Shown here in pieces: positions 1 to 7,318 of a DNA stretch of 18,057 nt. The notes below the pieces were generated by a model, which was not told where the DNA came from, ran no database searches, and saw only the letters and a list, made by a program, of their open reading frames with translations. Every line of letters starts with the position of its first letter. Within the stretch, counting starts at the first letter, position 1. This DNA is from Synergistaceae bacterium (GTDB lineage Bacteria > Synergistota > Synergistia > Synergistales > Aminobacteriaceae). The stretch is taken from assembly GCA_031270755.1 (NCBI GenBank), contig JAISWV010000429.1, positions 1 through 18,057 on the forward strand, read 5' to 3'. The position numbers were made by a program, and so were the translations under genes.

Positions 1-1
1 A

Positions 2-97
2 CCTGCGACGGACAAGCGCATTCTTCCGTTGATCAGAGAGATCGAGCGCATTTCGAGAAAACGCGGTCCCGTCACCGCGAAAATACCCCGTTTATAG
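2..97 (+). CDS. 3' end of an unidentified gene (partial)
   Basis: Frame 2 is open from the window edge to a TAG at 95-97 and encodes 31 residues ending in ...RGPVTAKIPRL. The stretch is rich in Arg, Lys, Ile and Glu and reads like the helical C-terminus of a real protein. It ends 14 bases before the next start codon, so it probably shares an operon with the nucleoside phosphorylase. Too little is visible to name a family. The competing frame 1 is also open to the window edge but runs directly into the phosphorylase, and its residues look unstructured. Confidence 0.5.
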   Translation, partial: PATDKRILPLIREIERISRKRGPVTAKIPRL

Positions 98-111
98 CCC
101 GGTGTTTTTGT

Positions 112-930
112 ATGCCCGAGATCGCCTATGGATCGTCCAATCGCGCCGGCGCTCCGAAAGCCGTCAATGAAGGCGTTTACCATCTTCAGCTGAAGCCGGG
201 CGACGTGCCGGGGTATGTTCTTTTGCCCGGAGCGCCGGAGCGGACGATAGTCATCGCGAAAAATTGGGACGACGTCAGAGAAGTCGCGTCTTACCGGGAG
301 TATAAAACGGTGACCGGCACCTACGGCGGCATAAAGCTGGCCGCCACGTCCACCGGCATAGGAGGCCCCAGCTCCGAGATCTGTATCCACGAGCTGAGGA
401 CTCTGGGGGTCCATACCTGCATCAGAGTGGGCACCACGGGGTGTATTGTGCCGGAGTTCGACTTGAACGACCTGATCATTCCCGTGGCGTGCGTGCGTAA
501 GGACGGAACCTCCATCACCTATATCGAGCCGGAGTTCCCCGCTTTCGCGGATACCCGCGTCGTCATGGCGCTGGTGCAGGCCTGCGAAAAGCTCGGCTTT
601 CGTTACGGACTGGGACTCAGCTACACGGTGGGATCGTTCTACATCGGCCAAGGGCGTCCCCTCGATGACGACGGCTCCGGGTACTGGCCCAGCTTCGCGG
701 AAAAAATCATCCCCGACCTCCAACAGGCCCGCGTCACCAACATCGAGATGGAAACCGCGGCTCAGTACGTGGTGGGATATCTTCACGGAATGCGCATGGG
801 CGCGGTGCTGTCGGTCATAGCCAACCGCGTGCTGGACCGATGGGGGGACGACGGAGGAGAGGAAAAAGCCTGCCTTGCCGCCTGCGAGGCCATGAAAATT
901 TTGGAAAAGCAAGACCGGGAACGGGGCTGA
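112..930 (+). CDS. udp: nucleoside phosphorylase, uridine phosphorylase family
   Basis: This 272-residue cytoplasmic enzyme belongs to the PNP/UDP phosphorylase family, which splits a nucleoside with phosphate into free base and ribose-1-phosphate. Visible landmarks are the phosphate-binding loop GAPER at residues 40-44, the STGIGGPS segment near 80-87, the phosphate-contacting RVGTTG at 105-110, and the ribose-binding IEMETA at 211-216. The overall layout follows E. coli Udp. The length is slightly above the roughly 250 residues of Udp because of an N-terminal extension of about 20 residues before the conserved VYHLQL. The ATG at 112 has no good ribosome binding site and may rely on coupling to the gene ending at 97. 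Uridine specificity is inferred from overall similarity. It converges with the minus-strand operon, leaving only 47 bases in which no terminator hairpin is apparent. Confidence 0.85.
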   Translation: MPEIAYGSSNRAGAPKAVNEGVYHLQLKPGDVPGYVLLPGAPERTIVIAKNWDDVREVASYREYKTVTGTYGGIKLAATSTGIGGPSSEICIHELRTLGVHTCIRVGTTGCIVPEFDLNDLIIPVACVRKDGTSITYIEPEFPAFADTRVVMALVQACEKLGFRYGLGLSYTVGSFYIGQGRPLDDDGSGYWPSFAEKIIPDLQQARVTNIEMETAAQYVVGYLHGMRMGAVLSVIANRVLDRWGDDGGEEKACLAACEAMKILEKQDRERG

Positions 931-977
931 TCTACCGCTCCTTTAACTCCCTCCTGTTACCTCGCTGACCGGGCTCT

Positions 978-1379
978 TCACTTTCCAAAATACTGCAAAG
1001 CGACAGGAACCAGAATCGACAGAACGACAGCCCCGAAAAGCCACCACATTCGGTTGCCCACTTCTTTGCGCAAGTCGTCGAATTTCGCGTCAAGGCGCGA
1101 AATGTCCTGTTTCAGTTCAATTCTGACCTGGGCGATGTCTTCTTTCAGCTCGGTTCTGACCTGCTTCAGCTCGGTCCTGACTTGAGCGATGTCCTCTTTC
1201 AGCTCGTCGATCTTTTTTTCCGTCCGTGTTTCGAATTTCTCTTGAGTCTTTTTTGCGTTGCCGATCTCGGTGTCGAGACGTCTGTTCTCCGCTTCGAATC
1301 TTTTCTCGTCCACAGGGATTATCTGTACCGACACGCTCCCCTTACGCTCCACCTGGAGCATCGCCGTTCCTTCGGGCAT
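978..1379 (-). CDS. small coiled-coil protein with a C-terminal membrane anchor
   Basis: This 133-residue protein has no assigned function. Residues 1-20 form a short beta-like head (MLQVERKGSVSVQIIP). Residues 30-105 are a charged coiled coil built from repeats of ELKEDIAQVRT and a shortened ELKQVRT. Residues about 110-130 (MWWLFGAVVLSILVPVALQYF) are a single hydrophobic span next to the C-terminus, giving a tail-anchored layout. The ATG at 1379 has a strong ribosome binding site (GGGAGGG about 8 bases upstream). It overlaps the end of cobA-hemD by 38 bases in another frame and is the last gene of that operon. The general look resembles DUF1640-type or phage XhlA-like coiled-coil proteins, but I cannot assign it to either. 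Nothing links it biochemically to tetrapyrroles. Confidence 0.75.
   Translation of the reverse strand: MPEGTAMLQVERKGSVSVQIIPVDEKRFEAENRRLDTEIGNAKKTQEKFETRTEKKIDELKEDIAQVRTELKQVRTELKEDIAQVRIELKQDISRLDAKFDDLRKEVGNRMWWLFGAVVLSILVPVALQYFGK
1111..1206 (-). repeat. imperfect 33/21-base repeats encoding coiled-coil units
   Basis: Units lie at 1111-1143 (33 bases), 1144-1164 (21 bases), 1165-1197 (33 bases) and 1198-1206 (partial). Each begins, in plus-strand reading, with TTCAG(T/C)TC. The short unit lacks the 12 bases that encode EDIA. All lengths keep the frame and produce 11- and 7-residue coiled-coil repeats in the minus-strand protein. Confidence 0.7.
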
Positions 1380-2913
1380 CGATTGTCCCTCCCTCTTCGG
1401 CTGATTTCGATCGCGGGCATCCGCCGCTTCCGAGTATGTCCATTATAGCTCTCTCCACCGCGTCCGCCAAGTCCTCCAGCGTAGCCTTCTTTGCGACGCT
1501 GGTTTCATAGCCCATTTCACGTGCGGCTTTCTCTGTTTGCTCCCCGATGCACACGGCCCTGACGCGGGCGTTTGGGTAAAGCGCCGCGAAGTTGCGGACC
1601 GAGGACGCGGAGGTGAAGGCCGCTGCATCGACGTCCCAGGCATCGAGGTCTTTCGAGCGGGAGTCGATAGCAACTGGAACCGTTCGGTACAGCGAGACCT
1701 CGTCGAAGTCGAGGGCTCCATCCTTCAAGATTCGCGGCAAGTCCGGAGCGCCATGTTCGCCTCGAAGCAGCAAAAGACGCGGGTACCCGCCGAACCGGCA
1801 TTCGTGAAGCAAAGCCTCTCCCAGGGCGGCTCCGTTGTAAACGGGGGGAACCAGGTCGACTCTCAGCCCCCGCGACTCGATCGCGCTCTTTGTAGCGGAG
1901 CCCACAGCGGCGATTTTAGCGAAACCGATCTCCCGGATATCTCTGCGATCCGCTTTCAATCGCTGGAAAAAAAACTCTACGCCCTCCGCACTGGTGAAGA
2001 CAAGCCACCCGTAGCCATCCAGAGAAGGTAAGGGCACGTCGAGAGCCTCCGTCCGAGAGGAAAATACCTCCAGAACCTCCGCGCCGCGGGAGCGTAAAAG
2101 CGTCGTCAAACAGCCGCCTTTTTTCCCTCGAGAAACCGAGGACACCAACACGCGCCCGCCGCTCAAGGGAAGACACATACGCCAGTCCAACGCCTCGGCC
2201 AGGGCGGCGACACGCCCGACGACCAGAACCGCCGGGGAACGAACGCCTTTTTCAAGCTGAGCGGCGCGGTCCGCCAGGTCGGACAGGTCACCTGTCACCC
2301 GCCTCTGACGCGCCGTCGTTCCACGCTCGACGACCGCCGCGGGAGTGTTCTTGTCCATGCCGGCCTCGACCAGGCTTCGGCAAATTTCCCGCACCTCCGA
2401 GGCTCCCATCAAAAAAACCAGAGTCCCCTCCAGCCGAGCCAGAACGTCGTAGTCGATAGGCGCGTCTTTGCGTTTGTGGGCTGTGACGATGTGGAGCGAC
2501 GAGGCATAATCGCGGTGCGTGACGGGGATCCCTGCGAAAGCTGGGACCGCGGTCGCCGAGGTCACCCCGGGAACCGGCTCGCAAGGAATACCTTCGTGCG
2601 CCAGGGCTTCCATCTCCTCGCCGCCGCGACCGAACACGAACGGGTCCCCCCCTTTCAGCCGAACCACGCGCTTGCCTTCACGGGCTTTTTCGATCAAGAT
2701 CTTTTCGATCTCTCTTTGAGGCACAGGATGACGGCCGCCGCTCTTGCCGACGTCGATCAACTCCGCCTCCGGCGAGGCACACTCCAATACGCCGGGACCG
2801 ATCAATCGATCGTAAACGACCACGTCCGCCTGCTCCAAAAGCCTCCGCCCTTTGATCGTCAGAAGCTCCGCGTCCCCGGGCCCCGCCCCCACCAACCAGA
2901 CTTTACCGTTCAC
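1342..2913 (-). CDS. cobA-hemD: fused uroporphyrinogen-III C-methyltransferase / uroporphyrinogen-III synthase
   Basis: This 523-residue bifunctional enzyme supplies the tetrapyrrole trunk. Residues 1-240 are a SAM uroporphyrinogen methyltransferase. They carry the N-terminal VGAGPGDAELLT loop, VVYDRL, the LKGGDPFVFGRGGEE motif near 85-100, PGVTSA, and the GIPVTHRDYASS segment. This domain methylates C2 and C7 of uroporphyrinogen III to give precorrin-2. Residues about 250-500 are a HemD domain (VLVSS..., FTSAEGVEFF, AAVGSATK, FTSASSVRNF, CIGEQT), which cyclises hydroxymethylbilane with ring D inversion. The fusion is known in clostridia and relatives and channels hydroxymethylbilane straight to precorrin-2. 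The start is GTG at 2913, preceded by GGGGGAG and 4 bases after the hemC stop. The last 25 residues are a non-conserved tail that overlaps the next gene. Confidence 0.95.
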   Translation of the reverse strand: MNGKVWLVGAGPGDAELLTIKGRRLLEQADVVVYDRLIGPGVLECASPEAELIDVGKSGGRHPVPQREIEKILIEKAREGKRVVRLKGGDPFVFGRGGEEMEALAHEGIPCEPVPGVTSATAVPAFAGIPVTHRDYASSLHIVTAHKRKDAPIDYDVLARLEGTLVFLMGASEVREICRSLVEAGMDKNTPAAVVERGTTARQRRVTGDLSDLADRAAQLEKGVRSPAVLVVGRVAALAEALDWRMCLPLSGGRVLVSSVSRGKKGGCLTTLLRSRGAEVLEVFSSRTEALDVPLPSLDGYGWLVFTSAEGVEFFFQRLKADRRDIREIGFAKIAAVGSATKSAIESRGLRVDLVPPVYNGAALGEALLHECRFGGYPRLLLLRGEHGAPDLPRILKDGALDFDEVSLYRTVPVAIDSRSKDLDAWDVDAAAFTSASSVRNFAALYPNARVRAVCIGEQTEKAAREMGYETSVAKKATLEDLADAVERAIMDILGSGGCPRSKSAEEGGTIDARRNGDAPGGA

Positions 2914-2917
2914 ATTT

Positions 2918-3826
2918 TCACTCCCCCTGTAAGCGCAACGCCAGAGTTTCTCCCAGCTTGACCGCGTCTTTCCGTTCCCCCGAGAGCGAGCCCGCGCGGT
3001 AAAGCCCTTCGGTCTCGTCGGCGTAAAACCCCATGAGGTTCATCTCCGTTCCCTTCACCCGCGCGTAGGCCGCCACCGGCAGGGTACAGCCTCCGTCCAG
3101 CCGCGCGGCGAAAGCGCGTTCGGCCCTGACGCAGTCTTCGGTATCGGGGTCGTTCACGGACTCTATGAAACCGCAGTCCCCCCTGCGCCCCTGGCAGGCC
3201 AGAGCCCCTTGACCCGCCGCCGGAACGATTTCCTCGGGAGCGAAAATTCGGGAAATGCGCGATTCCAGCCCCAGGCGTCGCAATCCGGCCACGGCCAGGA
3301 CGAGGTACGAATATCGCCCCTCGTCCAGCTTTTTCAAGCGCGTCAAGACGTTACCGCGGATAGGGCGTACAGGATTGGCCATCAGCTTCGCCAACTGCAC
3401 CCGGCGGCGCGCGGAGGAGCAACCGATGCCTCCGATATTTCCTGCGTCCTCCACTCGCCTCAAGGACGGCACCAGCGCGTCACGCGGGTCGCCTCTCTCG
3501 AAGAAGGCGCGGATCGGCAGGCGCTCGTCCTGCTCCACGGGCATGTCCTTCAAACTGTGGACCGCCACGTCGATCCTCTCGTCCAACAGGGCCTGTTCCA
3601 GTTCCTTCACGAAGAGTCCCTTAACGCCGAAACGGGGCGTTTTACGGCCTTCTTCTTCCTGTACCGGCCCCTCGAAGGGTCCAAGGTTCAGATCCCCGGC
3701 GGTCTTCATCGCCACCAGCTCGACGCGGAGCTCGGGGTGAGCGCGGACCAGGGCGTCCATGACGAGCCGGGTTTGTTTCACGGCCAGTACGCTGTCGCGG
3801 CTGCCGATCCGAACGATTCTCTTCAC
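2918..3826 (-). CDS. hemC: porphobilinogen deaminase (hydroxymethylbilane synthase)
   Basis: This 302-residue cytosolic enzyme polymerises four porphobilinogens into hydroxymethylbilane, the substrate of the HemD domain encoded next. Motifs are RIGSRDSVLA at 6-15, VHSLKDMP at 89-96 with the catalytic Asp94, RGNVLTRLKKL at 157-167, PAAGQGALA near 202-210, and LDGGC with Cys247, which holds the dipyrromethane cofactor. The loop at 46-66 (LNLGPFEGPVQEEEGRK...) is longer than in E. coli. I place the start at GTG 3826, which overlaps the upstream stop as GTGA. The frame stays open for 53 codons further upstream, but those residues are Arg/Gly-rich shadow of the preceding gene and not conserved. 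Confidence 0.95.
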   Translation of the reverse strand: MKRIVRIGSRDSVLAVKQTRLVMDALVRAHPELRVELVAMKTAGDLNLGPFEGPVQEEEGRKTPRFGVKGLFVKELEQALLDERIDVAVHSLKDMPVEQDERLPIRAFFERGDPRDALVPSLRRVEDAGNIGGIGCSSARRRVQLAKLMANPVRPIRGNVLTRLKKLDEGRYSYLVLAVAGLRRLGLESRISRIFAPEEIVPAAGQGALACQGRRGDCGFIESVNDPDTEDCVRAERAFAARLDGGCTLPVAAYARVKGTEMNLMGFYADETEGLYRAGSLSGERKDAVKLGETLALRLQGE

Positions 3827-5154
3827 GAGTCCTCGGGGCCTCCCCGCTCTGCTTCTTCGACCCAACTGCGCCAGACCCCGCGCAGGCGATGGGCCAGGCG
3901 CCGGTTCAGCGACGGCCGCCCGCCTGCCGAAACCGCCGCGACGATCTCGCCTTCGGTCACCAGAGAGGGGAAAAAAAAGGTGCACTCCTCCGAAGCGTCG
4001 GCGACGGACACGGGAATGCCCGCTTTTCGAGCCCGCTCTCCGATGCCGCCATTGAGTTTCCTGTCGTCGGTGGCCAGCACGATCATAGAAATACCCAAAA
4101 CACCGTCGCCGTCAAAATCCTGTATTTTGCAACGGCTTTCGATCAATCGCAAATTTTCTTTGTAAGCCTGGGACAGCGCGCCGAAATCCTTGTGAAATTC
4201 GGGGCTGACGACCGTCACGCGCGCGCCGCAGGTAAGGAGGGTACGAACGCGCCGCAGAGCCACGGACCCCCCGCCGACGACGAGGACATTGCGGTCCGCG
4301 ATACTCACGAAAAACGGAAAAAGAGGAACCCCCCGGGGGGATACGCCCCGAGGGGGTACGCCTTTGGAGGATGCGCCGGCCGTGCCGCCGGCGTCGCGCA
4401 AAAGCCTTCGTCCCCATTCCACGGCCTCGGTCACGGTCATTCCGGTTTCCTCGGGGCGCCGGATCAGCAGCACCTCGACCCCTCGCTCCCGGGCCGCTCC
4501 CAGTTTTTCTCCGAGGCCGCCCGCGGCTCCGCTGTCTTTGGTTACGAGGACGCGGGCGCCCGTCATCTCCAGCGTCGCTTCGTTCATCGCCTTCGAAAAA
4601 GGACCCTGCATGGCTATGAGCTGTCCGGCGTCGAACCCCATTTTCTCACAGGACCGGATCACCTCGGCGACGGGAAGGACACGGACGAACAATCGTTTCC
4701 GGTAGTCGTCGACGCCCGTAAAACAGGCTAATTCCTTGCTGCCCACGGCCAGCAGCGCTTTCATTTCCAGCCGAGCCGGTTCGTTCAAAAGTTTTGCCGC
4801 TTCTCCGCAGGAGCCGATCACGGTGACTCCCGTGAGGTCGATTTGCGCGAACTCCCGCACCACCCGAACATAAGGAGCGAACGTGCGCTCACAGGCCCGG
4901 CGGGCGTTTTCGCTCACCTCGGCGGCGTGGGGATGAGTTGCGTCGATCACTCCGGCGATCTCGTTCTCCATGATAAAAAGCTCCATGTTCTTCGCGTCCA
5001 TGCGTCCGACGCGAATCTCGGCAATGGACGCGAAGGCACCGGGCCGTCCAGCCAACTCCGCTCCGTACTCCGTGGCGACGGAGTAGACCAACGGCAGGCC
5101 GCTCGCCAAAATTTCCCGTCCTTCGGTGGTGCCTCCCAGCAAAAGAATCTTCAT
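3823..5154 (-). CDS. cbiJ: fused precorrin-6A reductase / precorrin-2 dehydrogenase
   Basis: This 443-residue protein appears bifunctional. Residues 1-255 are CbiJ/CobK: the opening MKILLLGGTTEGR, DATHPHAAEVSENA near 70-83, and KDSG near 205. This domain reduces cobalt-precorrin-6A with NAD(P)H. Residues about 275-443 are the CysG N-terminal (Met8-like) domain. They show FPFFVSIADRNVLVVGGGSVALRR with the NAD-binding GGG, then VVSPE, VLATDD, FFFPSLVTEGEIVAAVSAGG, and no CysG dimerisation extension. This domain oxidises precorrin-2 to sirohydrochlorin. The two are joined at 260-274 by three 5-residue repeats. The start at ATG 5154 matches the usual CbiJ N-terminus; a GTG four codons upstream has its purine run too close. 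The stop overlaps hemC by 4 bases. The reactions are inferred from family membership. Confidence 0.9.
   Translation of the reverse strand: MKILLLGGTTEGREILASGLPLVYSVATEYGAELAGRPGAFASIAEIRVGRMDAKNMELFIMENEIAGVIDATHPHAAEVSENARRACERTFAPYVRVVREFAQIDLTGVTVIGSCGEAAKLLNEPARLEMKALLAVGSKELACFTGVDDYRKRLFVRVLPVAEVIRSCEKMGFDAGQLIAMQGPFSKAMNEATLEMTGARVLVTKDSGAAGGLGEKLGAARERGVEVLLIRRPEETGMTVTEAVEWGRRLLRDAGGTAGASSKGVPPRGVSPRGVPLFPFFVSIADRNVLVVGGGSVALRRVRTLLTCGARVTVVSPEFHKDFGALSQAYKENLRLIESRCKIQDFDGDGVLGISMIVLATDDRKLNGGIGERARKAGIPVSVADASEECTFFFPSLVTEGEIVAAVSAGGRPSLNRRLAHRLRGVWRSWVEEAERGGPEDS
4333..4377 (-). repeat. three 15-base tandem units in the cbiJ-cysG linker
   Basis: In plus-strand reading the units are CCGGGGGGATACGCC, CCGAGGGGGTACGCC and TTTGGAGGATGCGCC at 4333-4347, 4348-4362 and 4363-4377. 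The first two differ at two positions and the third is more diverged. Read on the coding strand they give GASSK-GVPPR-GVSPR, exactly at the border between the two enzyme domains. Confidence 0.8.
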
Positions 5155-5185
5155 TGTCGTCCACACTGCCCCCCGGCGTGACCTT

Positions 5186-5206
5186 CCAGATTACCAGATT
5201 ACCAGA
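5186..5206. repeat. 8-base tandem repeat between cbiF and cbiJ
   Basis: The 8-base unit CCAGATTA is present twice, followed by CCAGA, inside the 53-base gap between the cbiF stop and the cbiJ start. This is the longest gap in the cob operon. I see no promoter or hairpin associated with it. Confidence 0.6.
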
Positions 5207-5207
5207 A

Positions 5208-5981
5208 CTATTGCCCGGAATCTTCGTTCCGGGCTTCCCGAAATTCATGCCCGAAGGACGCGTCGTAAAGCCTGGAGGTCTCGTAGTCGTCGGCCAGAAA
5301 TTTCCCGATCAAAACCAGCCCCGTCTTTCCAGGAATTGCCGCTTCTTCGGCGCGCGCCGGCAGGTCGGCAAGGGTGGCGCGCAGAATTCTCTGCTCCGGC
5401 CAGCTGGCCTTGTAAACCAACGCCGCCGGAGTGTCGGGCTCATACCCGCCCTCGACCAGCTGGCGGCACAGTTCGCCCAGCATCCCCGCGGACAGGAAAA
5501 ATACCATAGACGCGCCATGAGAGGCCAGATCTCGGACCTTCTCCCGCTCCGGAACGGCGGTTCGACCCTCCATACGGGCGACGATCAAGGTCTGACTGAC
5601 GCCCGGCAGGGTGTACTCCGCCTTCAAAGCCGCGGCCGCCGCGCTCAACGAACTGACCCCCGGCACGACCTCGAAGGGAATGCCCAGTTCTTCCAACCGG
5701 TCCATCTGCTCCCGGACCGCGCCGTAAAGGGACGGGTCACCGGTGTGGAGACGCACCACGTTCAATCCCCTGACGAAGCCGTCCTGTAACGCGCCGATCA
5801 CCTCGTCCAAGGTCATGGACGCGCTGTCGCGAAGCTCGCAGCCCAAGGGCACACAACTCAGAAGCTCGGGGTTCACCAGAGAACCCGTGTAGACCACCAT
5901 CCCCGCGCTTCGGAGCAGGTTCATCCCTCGAACGGTGATCAGGTCCGGAGCCCCCGGCCCGGCCCCGACGAAATGAATCAT
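5208..5981 (-). CDS. cbiF: cobalt-precorrin-4 C11-methyltransferase
   Basis: This 257-residue SAM-dependent methyltransferase of the corrin series methylates C11 of cobalt-precorrin-4. Motifs in order are MIHFVGAGPGAPDLITVRG at 1-19, VVYTGSLV near 29-36 (the CbiF/CobM-type signature), LHTGDPSLYGAVREQM near 78-93, and PGVSSLSAAAAAL near 107-119. The ATG at 5981 overlaps the cbiET stop as ATGA. The frame is open 19 codons further upstream, but that stretch is charged and not conserved. Its ribosome binding site lies in a small palindrome (see 5983-5996). CbiF and CobM are one family; the cbi name is chosen because CbiD is in the operon. Confidence 0.95.
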   Translation of the reverse strand: MIHFVGAGPGAPDLITVRGMNLLRSAGMVVYTGSLVNPELLSCVPLGCELRDSASMTLDEVIGALQDGFVRGLNVVRLHTGDPSLYGAVREQMDRLEELGIPFEVVPGVSSLSAAAAALKAEYTLPGVSQTLIVARMEGRTAVPEREKVRDLASHGASMVFFLSAGMLGELCRQLVEGGYEPDTPAALVYKASWPEQRILRATLADLPARAEEAAIPGKTGLVLIGKFLADDYETSRLYDASFGHEFREARNEDSGQ

Positions 5982-7318
5982 GAGGAAGCGCTTCCTTTCC
6001 CGCCTTCTTCCATTTTCTTCGCTTTCCCCGCCGTCCATGCGGACAAAAGCGTGACGGGGTTCTGCGCCGTCATGACGACGTTCCCTCCAAGAAGGCTGCC
6101 TCCAAGAAGCTTGCCTCCGAGAGGCTTGCCGCGGCTGACGGAGATCTGCACCGCGTCCCTATGGCGAAACCCGGGACCTTCCAACGCCTCGAAGGCGGCG
6201 CAGATCGTCCCCAGGGTCACTCCGCTGACGACGACGCGGATGCCTTCGCCCCGGCCTTGGACGTGCTCCAGGATTTGCCGCAGTCCGCCTCCGCTGCCCC
6301 CGATGAAGACGTGGGTCGGGGAAGGCAGGTTTGCGAGCGCTTCAGGCGCGCTTCCCTCGTGGATGAAAAGGTTGTAGGAACGAAATTTGGCCTTGTTGGC
6401 CCGCAGCAGATCCACGGCCTCGGGCAGCCGCTCCAGGGCGTGTACTTCCCCAAAGGGGCAGAGGCGCGCGCAGGCCACGGCAACGGAACCCGTACCGGCT
6501 CCGATATCCCACAGAATAGAGTCCGGCGACGGACGCAGCCGGTCCAAGATTATCGTCCTCACTTCTTCACACGTCATGGGAACTTTGACGTCAGGAGCCT
6601 GCGAACGCAGGAACTCCACGTCCTCCGGGCGATTCGAAAAAAGAGGCAGAGGTTCGGGGTTGCGCACCCACACCAGGGACAGGGGATCGAAGATCCGTTG
6701 GGTCAGTTCGGCGGGGCGTCCTCTCGTAACGCGCTCGTCGGGGTAGGAGAGCCGCTCTCCCACAGCGACTTTCACGTCGAGGCCCCGCTCCGAGAGAAGG
6801 CGGCAAATCCACGCCGGATGGCGGTCCGGGCCGCAAAAAAAGACCGTTTTCTCGTTGTGGGCCACCAGTCCCGCTATCTTCGACGGCGATACGGCCCGTC
6901 CATGAACGCTGGTTATCTCCGCGTCATCCCAGGTCTCCCCCAGGGCCGCGCAAAGGGACTGCAGGGAACTCACGCCGGGGACCACCGAGATCTCCCGGTC
7001 CGGAAAGCGCTTTCGCAGCCGCGGCAGCAAACTGAAGATTCCCCCGTCTCCCGACACCGCCACGGCGACGCTCCCTCTCTCCAGTTCTGCCTCCATCCGC
7101 TCCAGCGCGTCCTCCAGGCCGTCCATGACCACGACGTTCCCATGCCCTTCCGTCAAGGGAACATGACGCTCCGTCACGAACAGGCAATCGGCCGTTCTCA
7201 ACGCCCGTCCGGCGGCGGGGGTCAGACATTCCCCGCTCCCCGGCCCCAGGCTCACGACGCAAAGTTTATTCGCGCCTTTATTTTTGTCCTGACGATGTTC
7301 GATGCTCAAATTTCTCAC
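5978..7318 (-). CDS. cbiET: cobalt-precorrin-6B/7 C5,C15-methyltransferase (decarboxylating), CbiE-CbiT fusion
   Basis: This 446-residue fused enzyme has two parts. Residues about 18-215 are CbiE (VVSLGPGSGECLT, VAVSGDGGIFSLL near 87-99, PGVSSLQSLCAALG), which methylates C5. Residues about 230-435 are CbiT, a Rossmann methyltransferase with LWDIGAGTGSVAVA near 266-279, HALER, and FIGGSGGGLRQIL. CbiT methylates C15 and removes the C12 acetate carboxyl. The GTG at 7318 has an excellent ribosome binding site (GGAGG, 7 bases away) and overlaps the cbiD stop as GTGA. The loop after ISVSRG carries three 5-residue repeats before NVVMTAQNPVTLL. The last 20 residues are a charged tail. The same fusion is called CobL in the aerobic pathway. 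Confidence 0.95.
   Translation of the reverse strand: MRNLSIEHRQDKNKGANKLCVVSLGPGSGECLTPAAGRALRTADCLFVTERHVPLTEGHGNVVVMDGLEDALERMEAELERGSVAVAVSGDGGIFSLLPRLRKRFPDREISVVPGVSSLQSLCAALGETWDDAEITSVHGRAVSPSKIAGLVAHNEKTVFFCGPDRHPAWICRLLSERGLDVKVAVGERLSYPDERVTRGRPAELTQRIFDPLSLVWVRNPEPLPLFSNRPEDVEFLRSQAPDVKVPMTCEEVRTIILDRLRPSPDSILWDIGAGTGSVAVACARLCPFGEVHALERLPEAVDLLRANKAKFRSYNLFIHEGSAPEALANLPSPTHVFIGGSGGGLRQILEHVQGRGEGIRVVVSGVTLGTICAAFEALEGPGFRHRDAVQISVSRGKPLGGKLLGGSLLGGNVVMTAQNPVTLLSAWTAGKAKKMEEGGKGSASS
5983..5996 (-). promoter_or_regulatory. palindrome covering the cbiF ribosome binding site
   Basis: AGGAAGCGCTTCCT is a perfect 14-base palindrome that can fold into a 5-base-pair stem with a GCGC loop. 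Its AGGAAG half is the only plausible Shine-Dalgarno for the cbiF ATG, 9 bases away. It lies inside the last codons of cbiET, so ribosomes finishing cbiET would melt it. Confidence 0.5.
6084..6128 (-). repeat. three 15-base tandem units inside the CbiT domain
   Basis: The units at 6084-6098, 6099-6113 and 6114-6128 read CCTCCAAGAAGGCTG, CCTCCAAGAAGCTTG and CCTCCGAGAGGCTTG on the plus strand. Neighbouring copies differ at 2-3 positions. The coding strand gives KPLGG-KLLGG-SLLGG, a 5-residue repeat within a catalytic domain near residues 397-412. Confidence 0.85.

Noticed and set aside
931..977. Bidirectional terminator between the converging phosphorylase and cob operon
   Set aside because: No convincing inverted repeat or T-run can be seen in these 47 bases.
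3827..3985. N-terminal extension of hemC by 53 codons
   Set aside because: It lies wholly inside cbiJ-cysG in another frame, is Arg/Gly-rich without conservation, and the GTG at 3826 has the operon-style GTGA overlap and matches the HemC N-terminus.
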